From Saururus chinensis (Eukaryota; Streptophyta; Magnoliopsida; Piperales; Saururaceae), in assembly GCA_035235625.1 (NCBI GenBank), contig CP141147.1:12451001-12515000 (forward strand): DNA of 64,000 nucleotides, written 5' to 3'. A program made the translations under genes and the position numbers. Shown here piece by piece: positions 11,334 through 22,742 of this stretch (the stretch's first letter is position 1; every line of letters begins with the position of its first letter). Under the pieces are notes generated by a model. The model worked only from the letters and a program-made list of their open reading frames with translations. It ran no database searches and was not told the origin of the DNA.

Positions 11334-12439
11334 ACAAATGTCACGCCCTGGCATTGCCCGACCCAAGCCGAACCCGGTCCAAGGGCCAGTCCAGTGCATG
11401 GGGGTGACGGAATTGAGAAAGGGTTGAAGAAATAGGGGAAGACTTATGCCCTTCCACGGGCTATCTAATTAACGGAGTTACGTACTACTTTGAGCAAGAG
11501 TAAATAGGTAGAACAAAAAGAGTTACTTAAACTCTAAATTAGACCACAAATCTCAAACCCACATACTAATAATCCATAGCCACCACACTTGGCTCAAAAC
11601 AAGGTCTCAAACAAATCTAAAGATATAATATATCACAAGTCTAAAACAAGAACAACTCCTACTCCCAAGCTCTCCCCGACCTCTCCTCATAAAGAGGATC
11701 CTGTTCGACTGCATGTCATGCCATGTAGCCTCAAGACAAAACAAGGAAAGTGGGGTGCGTATAAAAACTCAATAATGGTTTGAATACAACTATAATAATT
11801 AGAAAACATGACGGCATGGCAATGTAGTAATTTAGATCCAAAATTAACATGTTATACCACTTTCTGATCATTTACTAGCTAAAACCCCTATTTAACCATA
11901 AACATAAGAACTAGCTTGCATCAGACTTACCTATCAAGTCAAGCTATAAATATTCAAGTTATCACATAACATGCATCCCACATAGGTATTAGTTCATATC
12001 TACTCAAATCAAGCATGATAATCCCATAAATCACACAAGAAGAGTCTTTTACACCCTTTTCTGATTACGCGACTTTGCCTTACTTCAGCCTTAGCGCTCC
12101 TAAAGACTCCTCCGCTTGTACGTAGCAAGTGCTTTCCTCATGCAACCATATCACATAAGTTTGCATAATAGTGTCTCATTCACACACTTTCTGATCATGC
12201 ATTCATAGCATATAAACCTACATAATAGTGTCTTATTCACACACTTTTTGATCATTCATTCATATCACATAAACATACATAATAGTGTCTCAATTACACT
12301 ATTCTGATCATGAAACCATAGTAACTAGTATCCACATGTGTCACATAATCTCAAATATCCCTACACAACTTGTGCAACCTAAGCATAACATTATCATCAA
12401 ATGATAAATGTCTCCATCAAGGAGAGGAATGCAATCATA

Positions 12440-12740
12440 TCATATCATCCGCTCTAGACGTAGTCGGATTTCCTATCTGAAAACCTAGGGCATTGCCCGC
12501 TTTGGACATGGTTCGAATTCCATACGGAAAACTAGGATGTAGGGGTAGTCAACCCCTCTGCTCACTCTGGACAATCCACATGGGAAGTCCGAATTAACTA
12601 GAGTAGGTCTACTCGCTCTGGATAATCCGGGCCAAGGACGTCCAAATTAACTAGAGCAGTGTGTTCACTCTAGACATCTCAGTGGTAGGGAAAGTCCAAT
12701 TTCCTCAAGGAAACCTAGAACACGTGGTATCCGGTGCCCA
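12440..12740. repeat. Imperfect ~60-bp repeats in nested LTR
   Basis: Units of the form CTCTGGACAATCC...AAGTCCGAATTAACTAGAG occur at about 12562, 12613 and 12664, with related CTAGACGTAGTCGGATTTCC and TTTGGACATGGTTCGAATTCC units upstream. Confidence 0.6.
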
Positions 12741-13527
12741 AAGGCATACCACACTGGATTCTCAGGGTCCAAGTTTGACTGTCTCAATAAATAAATCTCA
12801 ACCGCATTAACAATTTAGACCAACTCAATTTGACTCGACTCAACCCAGGGAGTATACATGTTCCACACAGGAACTTTAAATCGAAAACATGTCCTTTTAG
12901 GCCAACCAAATTCTAATTAATTCACCAACCAATTAATCCGGCACGCAATCTCAATCATTGCATACAATTATTCAATTTCTGTTAAACAATGATAAAACCT
13001 CATTTATGAAGTCTGATACATGATGCATGCTATCATGATATATCCGTGAGCAAAAGTCTACATGGATACCAACACAAGGAACGTGCTCCCATCAGCCCCT
13101 TCATGCATCATAATCACATCATAACTAATTATAATTTCATAGTAGATTCCCCATACGTGTGTGTTCATGCATATTCTAAGCATATGACAAATGCTTAACA
13201 TAACTCATAAGGCAATGTACGCATGCTTAAACACATTCAAAACAACGATTCCCGACTGAAATCAAAGCAAAATCTACCAATCAAACGTTCACTCCCACAA
13301 AACATGATTTTGCCACACATTAAGCCACAACATGATCACATCAATTACCCATAAACCATCCTCATTATCAGAGAACACATCTCACCATTATCCATATTTT
13401 TTCTCCTACTGGAACATATTCTAATCACAAGAATTCCAACATTCAAAGGTTCAAGTTAATTCAATATCAACATGGATAATTATCAACATATATTATAATA
13501 CCACATGACAACACCTAAACATAATCC

Positions 13528-13876
13528 TGTTGTGCCCGATGTGGGCACAATCGGTACAGGAAGTTCTACGCAGGAGAGAGAGGAAGAAGAAGTAATAAAA
13601 TAACAAAAGAGTAAACTGATATGCTTGCATACCGAACCAATGAGGGAGACGACCCTTTATGGGGAGTCCGGCCTCCAACATTGGGAGTCATGCTGCTAGT
13701 GGGCCCGATTATCTCGTGGCCCACTAGCGTGCCTAACACTAGTTCACAGTACAATAACAATGCCATTCTACCACTGATTTAAGGGAAATTAGCCTAATGT
13801 ACTGAAATAAACAAGAAGTAATAGTCTAGTGTACTTAAATAAAGACAAGTAATGAATCAAGTGCATGGGCACAACA
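13528..13876 (-). repeat. Solo LTR of the chromovirus family, TSD AATCC
   Basis: 349 bp bounded by TGTTGTGCCCGATG and GGGCACAACA, with AATCC at 13523-13527 and 13877-13881. It matches the LTRs at 3430-3768 and 5654-5969 throughout. There is no internal sequence, so the two LTRs of a full element probably recombined after insertion. Confidence 0.9.
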
Positions 13877-14792
13877 AATCCATAAACTTCCATCATCAAT
13901 TCCACACCTCCTGTAGCCTAATTTCAACATAACACACCTCCCATAATGATTACAATCATTAAATGGAGTAAAATATTGAAATGAGCATAAATTTAAAAAA
14001 TAGCAAAACTATTGTGTAGCCAATCGATCGCCCTGCAAGGCTATTTGCTCGGCTTAACTGAAAATCTGCAAAAAATGTTATGTAGCCGATCGATCGGCCT
14101 AGTATGGCGTTCGATCGCCTACAAAGCAGTTTTTGCCCTTCTTCTTCATTTCAAAAATCAAAACCGAGACACCATGAAAACACCTTAAAAGCTTCATCCA
14201 TGGTACAAACACTATAAAAAACCCATCAAACCTTCTAGAATACTAATTTAGACCATCCTAAGACAAAACCCTGAGAAATTGAAGTAAAGGATTAGCATTT
14301 ATTAAACCCACCATTAGAGGTCAAATTAAGCAAAACCCACTTCAAATCACATCATAAAAACTGAGATTTTTACTTCCCAAAGTTGATATTGAAAACCCAT
14401 TACCTTTCCTTGTTGATTTGGGTCGGAGAGAACCTTCAATCTCCTCCAACACCTTCCAAAAACACGATTTTAAGTTAACATACAACTAATCTCGATTTAG
14501 CTTTGAAAAAATCAAAAGTAAACATTAGATCTAGGGTTTTAGAAGCCTAAAAATGAAATTTTAAAGATTAAGGCTTGGAGAAGGGTGGTAAAAAAGTAGT
14601 TTTATGCTTTCAAAATGGATTAAAACAATGATTGAAGTCAAGATTAAGAATGGATTAAAAGAAAACTTAGGGTTTAGGCTTGATTAAAGAAGAACATACC
14701 TTAATCCCTTTCTAATTCAGGCCTAATTGGGGAATTAGTCCTTAATTGCCCTCTCCCAGCCTATTCCCAAATTGGGAATGGCTCAGCCCTTT

Positions 14793-14802
14793 CTATTTAT
14801 AG
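14793..14802 (-). promoter_or_regulatory. Candidate TATA box of nested LTR
   Basis: The plus strand CTATTTATAG gives CTATAAATAG on the minus strand, about 425 bp inside the TGTAAGATCCC end. That is a reasonable position for a long-LTR promoter. Confidence 0.4.
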
Positions 14803-15229
14803 TAGGGCTTGGGGTATACCTAATGAACTAGTGGGGTATAAATAGAAAATCTAGCTAAAAAAATAGATATTTTGATCATTTGAGCACTAATTGAATCCAA
14901 AAAAATTCTAATTTTTTTTATATAAGCTTGTTTTAATGTCTGGGTCAATTTGGTCCAAAAACCTCAATTTTTTCGGTGGGGCCCACAAGGGGTCCCACCA
15001 AACCCTAATTTTCGGAAAATTGGTAAAAATTTAGAAAAATCGCAAAATTCCAAGTTTGATCCAAAATCACTTAAAACTAATAATTGTGAAGTTGGTTTTG
15101 ATTACAACCTTCAGAAACTCATTTATTTTTTAAAACTATCGAATTTAATCAGAAAATGCTTAAACCACACAATAACCAATAAATAATCATTAAAATAAAC
15201 CGGTTCAAGATTAGGGATCTTACAACAAA

Positions 15230-15738
15230 GGTGACAGCGGTGGGCCGGTGTGGACTGCTTGCTGGCCCTGGTGGCCAGCAGCTTGCTCGGGATGCCCGGT
15301 TGAATGACCACATGAGGTAGCCGAAATCGACTCCGGCCAGCACCCAATGATAGTGATGCCTGTTTGTGGGGGTGCCAAGTCCTCTAAAACGGGTTCCGTT
15401 TGCAAAGAAAGGCCACCCATTTGAATTGATTCATCTTCTTCTTCCATGCCACTGATGGAGGAGGCGTTGGGTCAGCCCGAGGCAGCACCTTGACTGGTGG
15501 AGAAGATGCGAGTTCAGCCCAAGGCAGCACCTTGGCCGATGATGGTGGTGTTGAGTTAGCCCGAGGTGGCCCTTGGGCCGGCTTAGATAACATCATGGCC
15601 ATTACAAGCCTTGTACAATCCTTGAGCATGGCTGTAATCTTTGCACACCTATCCAAGATGGTAGCCAATTCGGGGAAGGAAGAGCCTTTGGAAGCATTTC
15701 CACCCGTTGCCCCATAGACCGTTCGGCTTTGATACCAA
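15230..15738 (-). pseudogene. E-family leader / 5' ORF relic (E1 copy)
   Basis: Downstream of the primer site (15722-15738) a minus-strand frame (15668-15384) is rich in Pro, Ala and Ser. An overlapping frame contains EEEDESIQMGGLSLQTEPV (15447 downward). E2 has the related EEADEAVHTEGLSLQKEAV at 47039-47095, so this is a conserved element-family segment in the position of gag. It has no match to gag domains that I can see. It is interrupted at 15224 by the nested LTR. Confidence 0.5.
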
Positions 15739-16137
15739 TGTTGTGGACCAGTGTCTACAACAGCCTAGCAGTAGGGGTAGGGGAAGGGAGCAGCACTTGA
15801 TGGCCTAGAAAGGGGAGAGGGAGCGGCATGGCCACCATGAAGGAGGGAGAGGCAGAGAGGAAAGGAGAGAGATAAGAGACACAATAATTCATTCACTACC
15901 CAATTTGGACATAACCCTTACACTTAAATAGAGATTCATGATGGGCTCACTAAGAAAAGCCTAATAGCCCATTAAACATTATTAATTGGAAATAACAATG
16001 AACTCCCTAATAATTAAGAAACGACTAATAGCCCTAGGCCACCCTAAGGCCTACGCCCCCTTATTAAAAATAACATAAGTAAAGCCTATTGGGCTAGCAT
16101 GTGGCCCCGATGGTACACCCTTGGGACGTTCACAATA
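15739..16137 (-). repeat. 5' LTR of E1
   Basis: Begins TGTTGTGGACC on the plus strand and ends CACAATA at 16137, next to TSD copy GGTTT. The adjacent interior carries the tRNA-Met primer site. Confidence 0.85.
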
Positions 16138-16318
16138 GGTTTCTACTAATGATGGAGGGGCGGGGAGGCTAGAGGTCGCTCTGGCTGGGGCGGAACTTTG
16201 GCGCCGGTCTAAAAGCCATGCGACTGGCGGCGGCGACGAATTGGGCAAAACTTTTGAAAGGGGGTCAACTAGCCGAAGACGGGAAAGAGGGAGGAAGAGC
16301 AGTGGCCAGCCAGCAGGT

Positions 16319-17930
16319 GATGCACTGAAATAATGTTCAATTAAATGTTTTCAAATTTTGAATTGCAATCCTATTTTGTGTTAATTCAATACTTATTTGG
16401 GCTATTTATATTTTGAATAGGTTAGTTGGACTTTATTTGAGTTTACATGTCTAAACAGGCTTCAACAAGATCCAAGTAGAAGAGGAAGTAAAGCCCATCT
16501 ACCAAAGGCTATTTGAAAGTCAAGAATGGGCTCTTAATGGTCTAAACATGCATGGAATGGTCGAACACAACCTTTTAGATCCTTTGGATTTGAGATTTTC
16601 ATTAAGAGAACTAAATTAGGAAAGAAGCTATAGGACAAATTGACACAACCTTAGTATTTTGACTATATCTTTTTATGCATAATTTAGATTTATACCATTC
16701 TGGTGGCATTGGATAGAAGACTTCTGTAGCTAACATCTAATGATGTTCTTCATGTGTCATGTTATCTCAGTTAGAATTGATTAAAATTCTATCTAACCGG
16801 AAGATATGAACATTAAAAGTAAAAATAAAGATAGAAAATGCTTTGGATAGATGAAGGATAAAAACAAATGTCTCTTCAAGATTTCTATGTATCCCAAATC
16901 ACAAAAGATCAAGAAAGAGAGCCTTCAAGCATCTTATGTATCCAAATCACAAAGAAACAAGAAGAATTAATTGAACATCACTTCAAATAACTAATACTTA
17001 CTTGAAACCATTGATGAAACAAGAATAGAACTCCATTAGATTGTTACAAATCACCTCTAGCCTTAGCTTGAGAGCTTAGAAAGCCATTACAATAAAAATA
17101 AAAATACAAAAGAAGAGAAGAAAAATAGGAGAAGAGAGCTCCAAAGAGGAGGGGATGATGCCTCTATCACGTCCACCCTTCTATTTATAGGAGTAGAAGG
17201 GGTTGCTTCAAAGGCGAAAGTCAAATCATATCTCTAGATTGCATACTAATTGATTGCCTGATTGGTTGCTTCTTTAATAATGATTAGATTCTAAATTAAT
17301 CAAATAAATCAATGATTTATGTAACAAATAAATATCTTTGAATCTTCCTTTAGTTATTTAATGAGCCTCATTGTCTTTCCTTATTTGTATCAATCACAAT
17401 CAATGAAAAGATTCTCCATGTGTTAGCCTCGAGTTAGTTAACTAGTTGACCTTTTGTATGCTGGATTTGACCAATAAATCTTCAGAATTATGAATTGCTT
17501 CTAAAATACTAATTGTAGCCACGGAAGTCTTCTTTCCAATGCCACCCAAATTGTATCAATCCGAATAAAACATAAAACGCGATGGTCAAAATACTAAGGT
17601 TGTATCAATCTATCCGAATCAGCTTCTTTCCTAATTTAGTTCTCTTAATGCAAATCTCAAATCAAACGGGTCTAAAAGGTTGTGTTCGGTCATTCCATGC
17701 ATGTTTAGACCATTAAGAGCCCATTCTTGACTTTCAGATAGCTTTGGGGTAGATGAGCTTTGCTTCCTCTTCTACTTAGATCCTGTTGAAGCCTGTTTAG
17801 ACATGTAAACTCAATTAAGGTCCAACTAACCTATTCAAAACATAAATAGCCCAAATAAGCAATGAATTAACACAAAATAAAATTGCAATTCGAAATTTGA
17901 AATATTTAATTAAACATTATTTTAGTGAAT
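16319..17930. mobile_element. DNA element with ~430-bp terminal inverted repeats, TSD CAGCAGGT
   Basis: CAGCAGGT is at 16311-16318 and 17931-17938. The left arm (16319-16745, from GCACTGAAATAATG) pairs imperfectly with the right arm (about 17500-17930, ending CATTATTTTAGTG). Shared blocks include CATGCATGGAATGGTCGAACA against its reverse near 17690, and GGTGGCATTGGA against TCCAATGCCACC. The 750-bp centre (16750-17500) is non-coding. Long inverted repeats with an 8-bp duplication suggest a Mutator-like or fold-back non-autonomous transposon; the superfamily is uncertain. It sits inside long LTR L1. Confidence 0.75.
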
Positions 17931-17938
17931 CAGCAGGT

Positions 17939-18363
17939 CGCGCTAGGGTGGCGTCGGCGTTAGGCCAAGGCCGGCCGGGCAGAACTGGCGGCCAGTGCCA
18001 GCAGCCCCTCTAACCTCACATAGTCAAGGGGGACAACAATGTTCATCCTAGCAGGTCGGGCGTGCTGGGTGTGCCCGATTGGTTTTTATATTTTTATTTT
18101 TAATTCCTATCTTTCCATTTCTGTTTTCTATCATGCCTCGTTCTTTGCTCTCCCATTTTTGTGCCAAAAATTTTAGTGGTGCGTCGAGACCCTTGGACCG
18201 CAACTAAACATCACTCTCAACTATGATGGTTACCAATATTTAGATCAATTATGAAAATTGATAAGCCGAAGCGCCTAATTTCCCCATCAAAAATATGAGC
18301 AAAAAAATTGCAAAAAATAGCAAAAACATGCAGAAAAACTATAGAAAAATAAGGGATGTTACA
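17939..18363 (-). repeat. Promoter-side end of long LTR L1
   Basis: A GC-rich start (17939-18070) is followed by an AT-rich tail ending AAGGGATGTTACA at 18363. It belongs with 16143-16310 across the inverted-repeat element. Confidence 0.5.
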
Positions 18364-18368
18364 AATAT

Positions 18369-18639
18369 CACTCTAATCAACCTTGCATATCACTAAATTG
18401 TCCTTAAAACTAGTACTTCAACAAGTAAGAATTAAGAGTCTAGCCTCTTTGCACAAATTTTTTTATAAACCAGAAATAAACTTATATTATTTTAAATCTC
18501 ACTCACGATGAATCAATCAATCAATCCACACATGAACACAACAATTTACTCGAAAAACCCTAACATGGGTGAAAAACCATGGCAGTTCCTAAGGAACCAA
18601 ATCAATACACTAGAAATGGAGACTTTACATTGATACAAG
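18369..18639. other. Unassigned AT-rich flank
   Basis: I see no gene or element here. It includes a short (AATC)n run near 18512. It may be the continuation of the copia-like LTR interrupted at 2839. Confidence 0.3.
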
Positions 18640-19087
18640 CAAACCACCAACCTTATTTAGACTCTAACGCAAGATCCTCATATTTAGATTCCTCCTTAAA
18701 ATCATCTCATGAGATCTCCTGTCTGCCTAGAAAGTCATTCCTCTCGATGGATTCCCACCAAAAGATGGCTTCTCCTACTAATGCAAAGTTGGCAAAAGTA
18801 CCCTCTCATTGTCAGGCACTTTCAGCCACTTGAAAATGCTTTCCACCTTTGTTATCCATCTTTCATCGACCTTTGGATCAGCCTCTCCTCTAAAGGTAGG
18901 TGAAACCCTTCTAAACCACTCCAATGTGCATGGCTTCATGTTAGAACTAACAACTCCCTGCCCAAACCCTCCCAGGATTGAATGGCTTGGGTGAGCTCAT
19001 GAGCAAAGGTCCTCATATTAGGGGATGTTCTCCTGCAGAAGAGGCACCAACAGATTTCCCTCTCTGACTTGTAGGGTTGGTTGCCAT
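18640..19087 (-). pseudogene. Ty3/gypsy gag relic
   Basis: The minus strand starts at 19087 (MATNPTSQRG). After stops and frame changes it reads the gag core: FRGEADPKVDERWITKVESI (about 18880-18820), KWLKVPDNERV, then in another frame FALVGEAIFWWESIERNDFL (about 18800-18735). This order and spacing (substrate-like box, then GEAxxWW) is that of Ty3 gag. At least two stops and two frameshifts are present. The related, better preserved gag at 40784 has FTGEDGPEAAERWTFEVKRI. Confidence 0.75.
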
Positions 19088-19215
19088 ATGTTCTAGAGAA
19101 TACAAGAAAAAGGGGTTAATCAAACCAAATTAGTTCTACCCTGCACAAGTAGTACTATTAAATATACTACTCATATTATTTCATGTAGCATGCACTTGCA
19201 GATAGCTTTAACTAT

Positions 19216-19227
19216 CTCTGATACCAT
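19216..19227 (-). other. Primer-binding site (initiator tRNA-Met)
   Basis: The plus strand CTCTGATACCAT is ATGGTATCAGAG on the minus strand, directly inside the LTR terminus TGTAAC at 19229. It fixes the 5' LTR of the minus-strand element whose gag lies at 18640-19087. Confidence 0.8.
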
Positions 19228-19228
19228 C

Positions 19229-20835
19229 TGTAACATAAACAGATAGACAATGCAAAACCTAGGGTGTTAACTTACATGACCAAGCATCACATAACATTAA
19301 AATAAACCATCTAATGTAATATGAATGTCACAATCCAGGATCACTACCATGTGCAAGTGTAGTAACATAATGAAATAACATGAACTAATCTTTTGGGCAA
19401 CACAATGCCTTATAGTCCTAATAACTTCAAAAGTCTACCCTGCTAACATTGTGTATCACCCGCTAATGGAAACCTACTACTATGAGTTTGGAACTGAACC
19501 TAGATCATACAGATGAGTGAGTATTTCCACTACTCAGTAAGATGCAAGAAAAACCGCTCATAATCAAGCCATGGAGATGGCTATTGAAACTATAGGAAAC
19601 ATATGGACAATGGGCTGCTTGACACCAGTTAAACAATAGCACAAGTACACCACAAGATATGATACACTATATGTCAATTTGAAACATGACTTGTAGGGTT
19701 CAATCTCTAATAAAGGTTAAGATTAACTCAAGTTAGACTCTTCTCAGGAAACAATTTAACTTATTTATACCCGAATGCGGATTCCCGCTCAAAGGAGTAA
19801 ACTGTATGCAAACATTAAATCCTAGCATATCTAGAGATACACTCGATTAACCATGGGCCTAGAGATGTAGGTACCATCGTTCTCAGAAAGAAGACATGAA
19901 ACCGACCCTAACAATTCAGGCTAAAACACATTAGAATTAACTTGCAATTAACTGAAATGTAGAGAAGACATTAATTGATCCTAGGGATTCAAGGCTGAAA
20001 TTCATAAAGTTACCAACTTGACAACATATTCTAATGAATTGGAGCTGAAATACATCAACATAATGAGCATGACAATAAAACAAATTATGGCTGGAACATA
20101 TTGATACAATCAATATGAAAATAGAACGAATGAGGGCTGAAACGTATTGATATAATCAGCATGGCCATGGCACAAATTAGAGTTGAAACATATTGACATA
20201 ATCAGCATGACAATAGCACGAATTACGGCCGAGACATATTGATATAATCAGCATAAAAATTGAATGAATTAGGGCTAAAACATATTAATATAATCAGCAT
20301 GAAAATTGAATGAATTAGGGTTGAAACATATTGATATAATTAGCATGAAAATCGAATGAATTAGGGCTGAAACATGCTAACAAAATCGGCATGACAACAT
20401 GATGAATTAGGGCTGAGACATACTAACAAAATTAGCATGATAACATGACGAATAGGGGCTGAGACATACTAACAAAACTAGCATGCTAACATGATGAATT
20501 AGGGTTGAGGCATACTAACAAAATCAGCATGATAACATGACGAATTAGGGTTGAGACATACTAACAAAATCGCCATGATAACACGACGAATTAGGGCTGA
20601 GACCCATGATAGTTTATAGGTAGGGGAAAAGCATAAGATTATGATCAATAGAATTATGAGTGTAAACACTACATCCTACCTCTACCAGCCTGCCTCTAAA
20701 ACCTTACTTCCTTGCTCCTATACCTTTGCTTCTATGCTGAGCTCAAAGGTACTGAAATCTTCTCTCCTCAAGCTCCTAGCCATGGTGTTTTTTTTATGGA
20801 AGAAGGAGATAAAAGAAGAGGCTAAACCAAAAATT
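19229..20835 (-). repeat. Truncated 5' LTR related to copies A-C
   Basis: From the primer site it extends to about 20835, where satellite begins abruptly. It has the module CTAGAGATACACTCGATTAACCATGGGCCTAGAGATGTAGGTACC (about 19835-19880), also found in copies A, B and C, and a 46-bp repeat array. The TG end and promoter region are missing because the satellite junction cuts it. Confidence 0.7.
19990..20615. repeat. 46-bp tandem repeat, about 13 units
   Basis: Units of the type GAATTAGGGCTGAAACATAT then TGATATAATCAGCATG repeat every 46 bp. The period matches the array at 1-420 and 30720-31380 although the sequence has diverged. Confidence 0.8.
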
Positions 20836-22742
20836 GTGCTTAACTAGTTTTAGAATAAAGCACCAAATCTCATCACGAATGTGTATTTAATTATTTTAAA
20901 TCAACACGTACTCATTTGCTAAATTCATTAAAAATAAATTAAATGTATTAAAGGACAAACTAGTCAGACCATTTTTGGTCTTATTATAACATTTTAATCA
21001 ATTACAACCGAAGTTCATTAAGGATTTGTACAAATTGTTATATCGTTTAAAGAGACCTCCCATTCATTTGTTACATTTGTAATTACGTTTTAAACGGACA
21101 AAGTGATACTATGATTTGGACGTTCTTCCTTAACCTATGTGATTTTATTCGCTCAACATGTTTTAGAACAAAGTTCCCAAGCTAGTCACAAATATGTATT
21201 TAATTATTTTAAATAAATAAGTATACATTTGCTAAGTTCGTTAGAATGAATTAAAAGGAATAAATAGATCACTTTTTTTCCAATTATATCTTTTAGTCGA
21301 TTAGAACTAAAGTTCATTATGAATGTACACAAATCATTATATAAGTTTAAAGAGACCTCCCATTCATTATGAATTAAATTGACAAATTAATACCACAATT
21401 TGACCGCTCACTGTTAACTTAAATCATATCATTTGTGACATATTTGTACTTCAAAATTCTAAAATATGCACACTAATTTGCAAAGTTCGTAAGAATGAAT
21501 CAAATGCACTAAATAACGAACAAATTGAACTATTTTTAGTCAAGTTATATTCTTTTATTTAACTAAAATCGAATCTCGTTAAGAATGCACACAAATTTTT
21601 TTATAGATTAAAGTTTAGAGAAATCTCTCAATTATTTGTTATGTTTGTAATGACGAATCAAATGGACAAAGTGATACCACAATTTGATTGTTCCTCCTTA
21701 ACTTATGTGATTTCATTTGCTTAACTAGTTTTAGAACAAAGCACTTAAGATCATCATGAATGTGTATTTAAAGTTTAAGGAGTCCTCCAATTCATTTATT
21801 ACATTCGTAATCATGAATCAAATGAACAGACTTAAACCATAATTTGATTACTCACCGTCAACTTAAATCCTTTTATTCGTTTAACTAATTTAATAACAAA
21901 GCACCAAAGCTCATTACGAATTTATACTTCAAAAATACGTACTCATTTGCTAAGTTAGTAAGAATTAATCAAATACACTAAATGACAAAAAAATAGACTA
22001 GTTTTGGTGAAGTTATATTCTTTTATTCGATTAAAATTGACTCTCGTTAATAATGCACACAAATAATCACATAGTTTTAAGTAGAGATCTCCCAATCATT
22101 TGTTACGTTCATAATAATGAATCAAATGGATAAATTTTTACCAAAATTTTACTGTTCTTTGTTAATTAATGTAATTTCACTCGCCTAACTTATTTTAGAA
22201 CAAAGCACCAATCTCATCACGAATGTGTATTTAATTATTTTAAATTAATATGTACTTATTTTTTAGGTTCGTAAGAATGAATCAAATATAGTAAATGATG
22301 AACAAATCGGACAACATTTGGTCTAATTATAACTTTTTATTCGATTAAAACTGAAGTTCACTAAGAATATACACAAATTGTTATATCGTTTAATGTTTAA
22401 AAAGACCTTCGATTAATTTGTTATGTTCGTAATGACGAATCAAATGGACAAAGTGATTAAAAAATTTGATCATTCTTGCTTAACTTATTTGATTTCTAAT
22501 GATGAATCAAATAGACAAAGTGAAACAACAATTTGACTGATCTTCCTTAACTTATGTGATTTAATTCGCTTAACTAGTTTTAAAATAAAGTACTAAAGCT
22601 CGTCATGAATGTGTATTTAATTGTTTTAGATAAATATGTACGCACACTATGTTTGTAAGAATGGATCATTCGCATTATATGGAAAACCAATTAGACCACT
22701 TTTGGTCTAGTTATAACCTTTTAATCAATTAAAACAATAGTT
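20836..22742 (-). repeat. ~315-bp satellite array, minus polarity
   Basis: About six diverged monomers, marked by CTTAACTAGTTTTAGAACAAAG and the reverse of the landmarks in the plus-polarity arrays. It is AT-rich with no coding. The left junction cuts a retroelement LTR at 20835. The right end meets the opposite polarity near 22742. Confidence 0.85.

Larger units (their letters stand above)
11339..15224 (-). mobile_element. Nested long LTR inside E1, TSD ACAAA
   Basis: ACAAA at 11334-11338 and 15225-15229 flanks a segment running TGTCACGCCC...GGGATCTTACA. A plausible TATA box (CTATAAATAG on the minus strand, about 14793-14802) implies transcription on the minus strand from a TGTAAGATCCC start. 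After subtracting the solo LTR inside it, about 3.5 kb remains, non-coding, with no second copy of its ends. That fits a very long solo LTR. 11800-12400 is an AT-rich stretch with CACATAA-type repeats. Confidence 0.7.
9408..16137 (-). mobile_element. Non-autonomous LTR element E1, TSD GGTTT
   Basis: GGTTT at 9403-9407 and 16138-16142 flanks LTRs of 398 bp (9408-9805) and 399 bp (15739-16137), which look about 90% alike by eye. On the minus strand, TTGGTATCAAAGCC follows the 5' LTR (primer site), and GAGGACGAGGTGATGC then a purine tract precedes the 3' LTR at 9806. The interior (9806-11333 and 15230-15738, split by a nested LTR) shows no protease, reverse transcriptase, RNase H or integrase. 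A second family member, E2, is at 46916-50401 on the plus strand. Confidence 0.8.
2840..18363 (-). mobile_element. Long LTR 'L1' with three nested insertions, TSD AATAT
   Basis: AATAT occurs at 2835-2839 and again at 18364-18368. The enclosed sequence starts TGTCAAGACTG and ends GGGATGTTACA, an imperfect inverted pair like the ends of copies B and C. On the minus strand it runs TGTAACATCCC...TTGACA, the same polarity as TGTAACGTCC...GTGACA of copy B. Excluding nested elements, about 4.6 kb belongs to L1: 2840-3429, 5970-9407, 16138-16318 and 17931-18363. GTGAGTATTTTCATACTAAGT near 3320 matches a motif found near the 3' end of the other LTRs here (19520, 39680). I infer a solo LTR; there is no PBS or coding sequence. 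Confidence 0.6.

Noticed and set aside
18364-18640. Continuation of the gag relic or an LTR
   Set aside because: I could not read any gag motif or LTR terminus here; left as unassigned.
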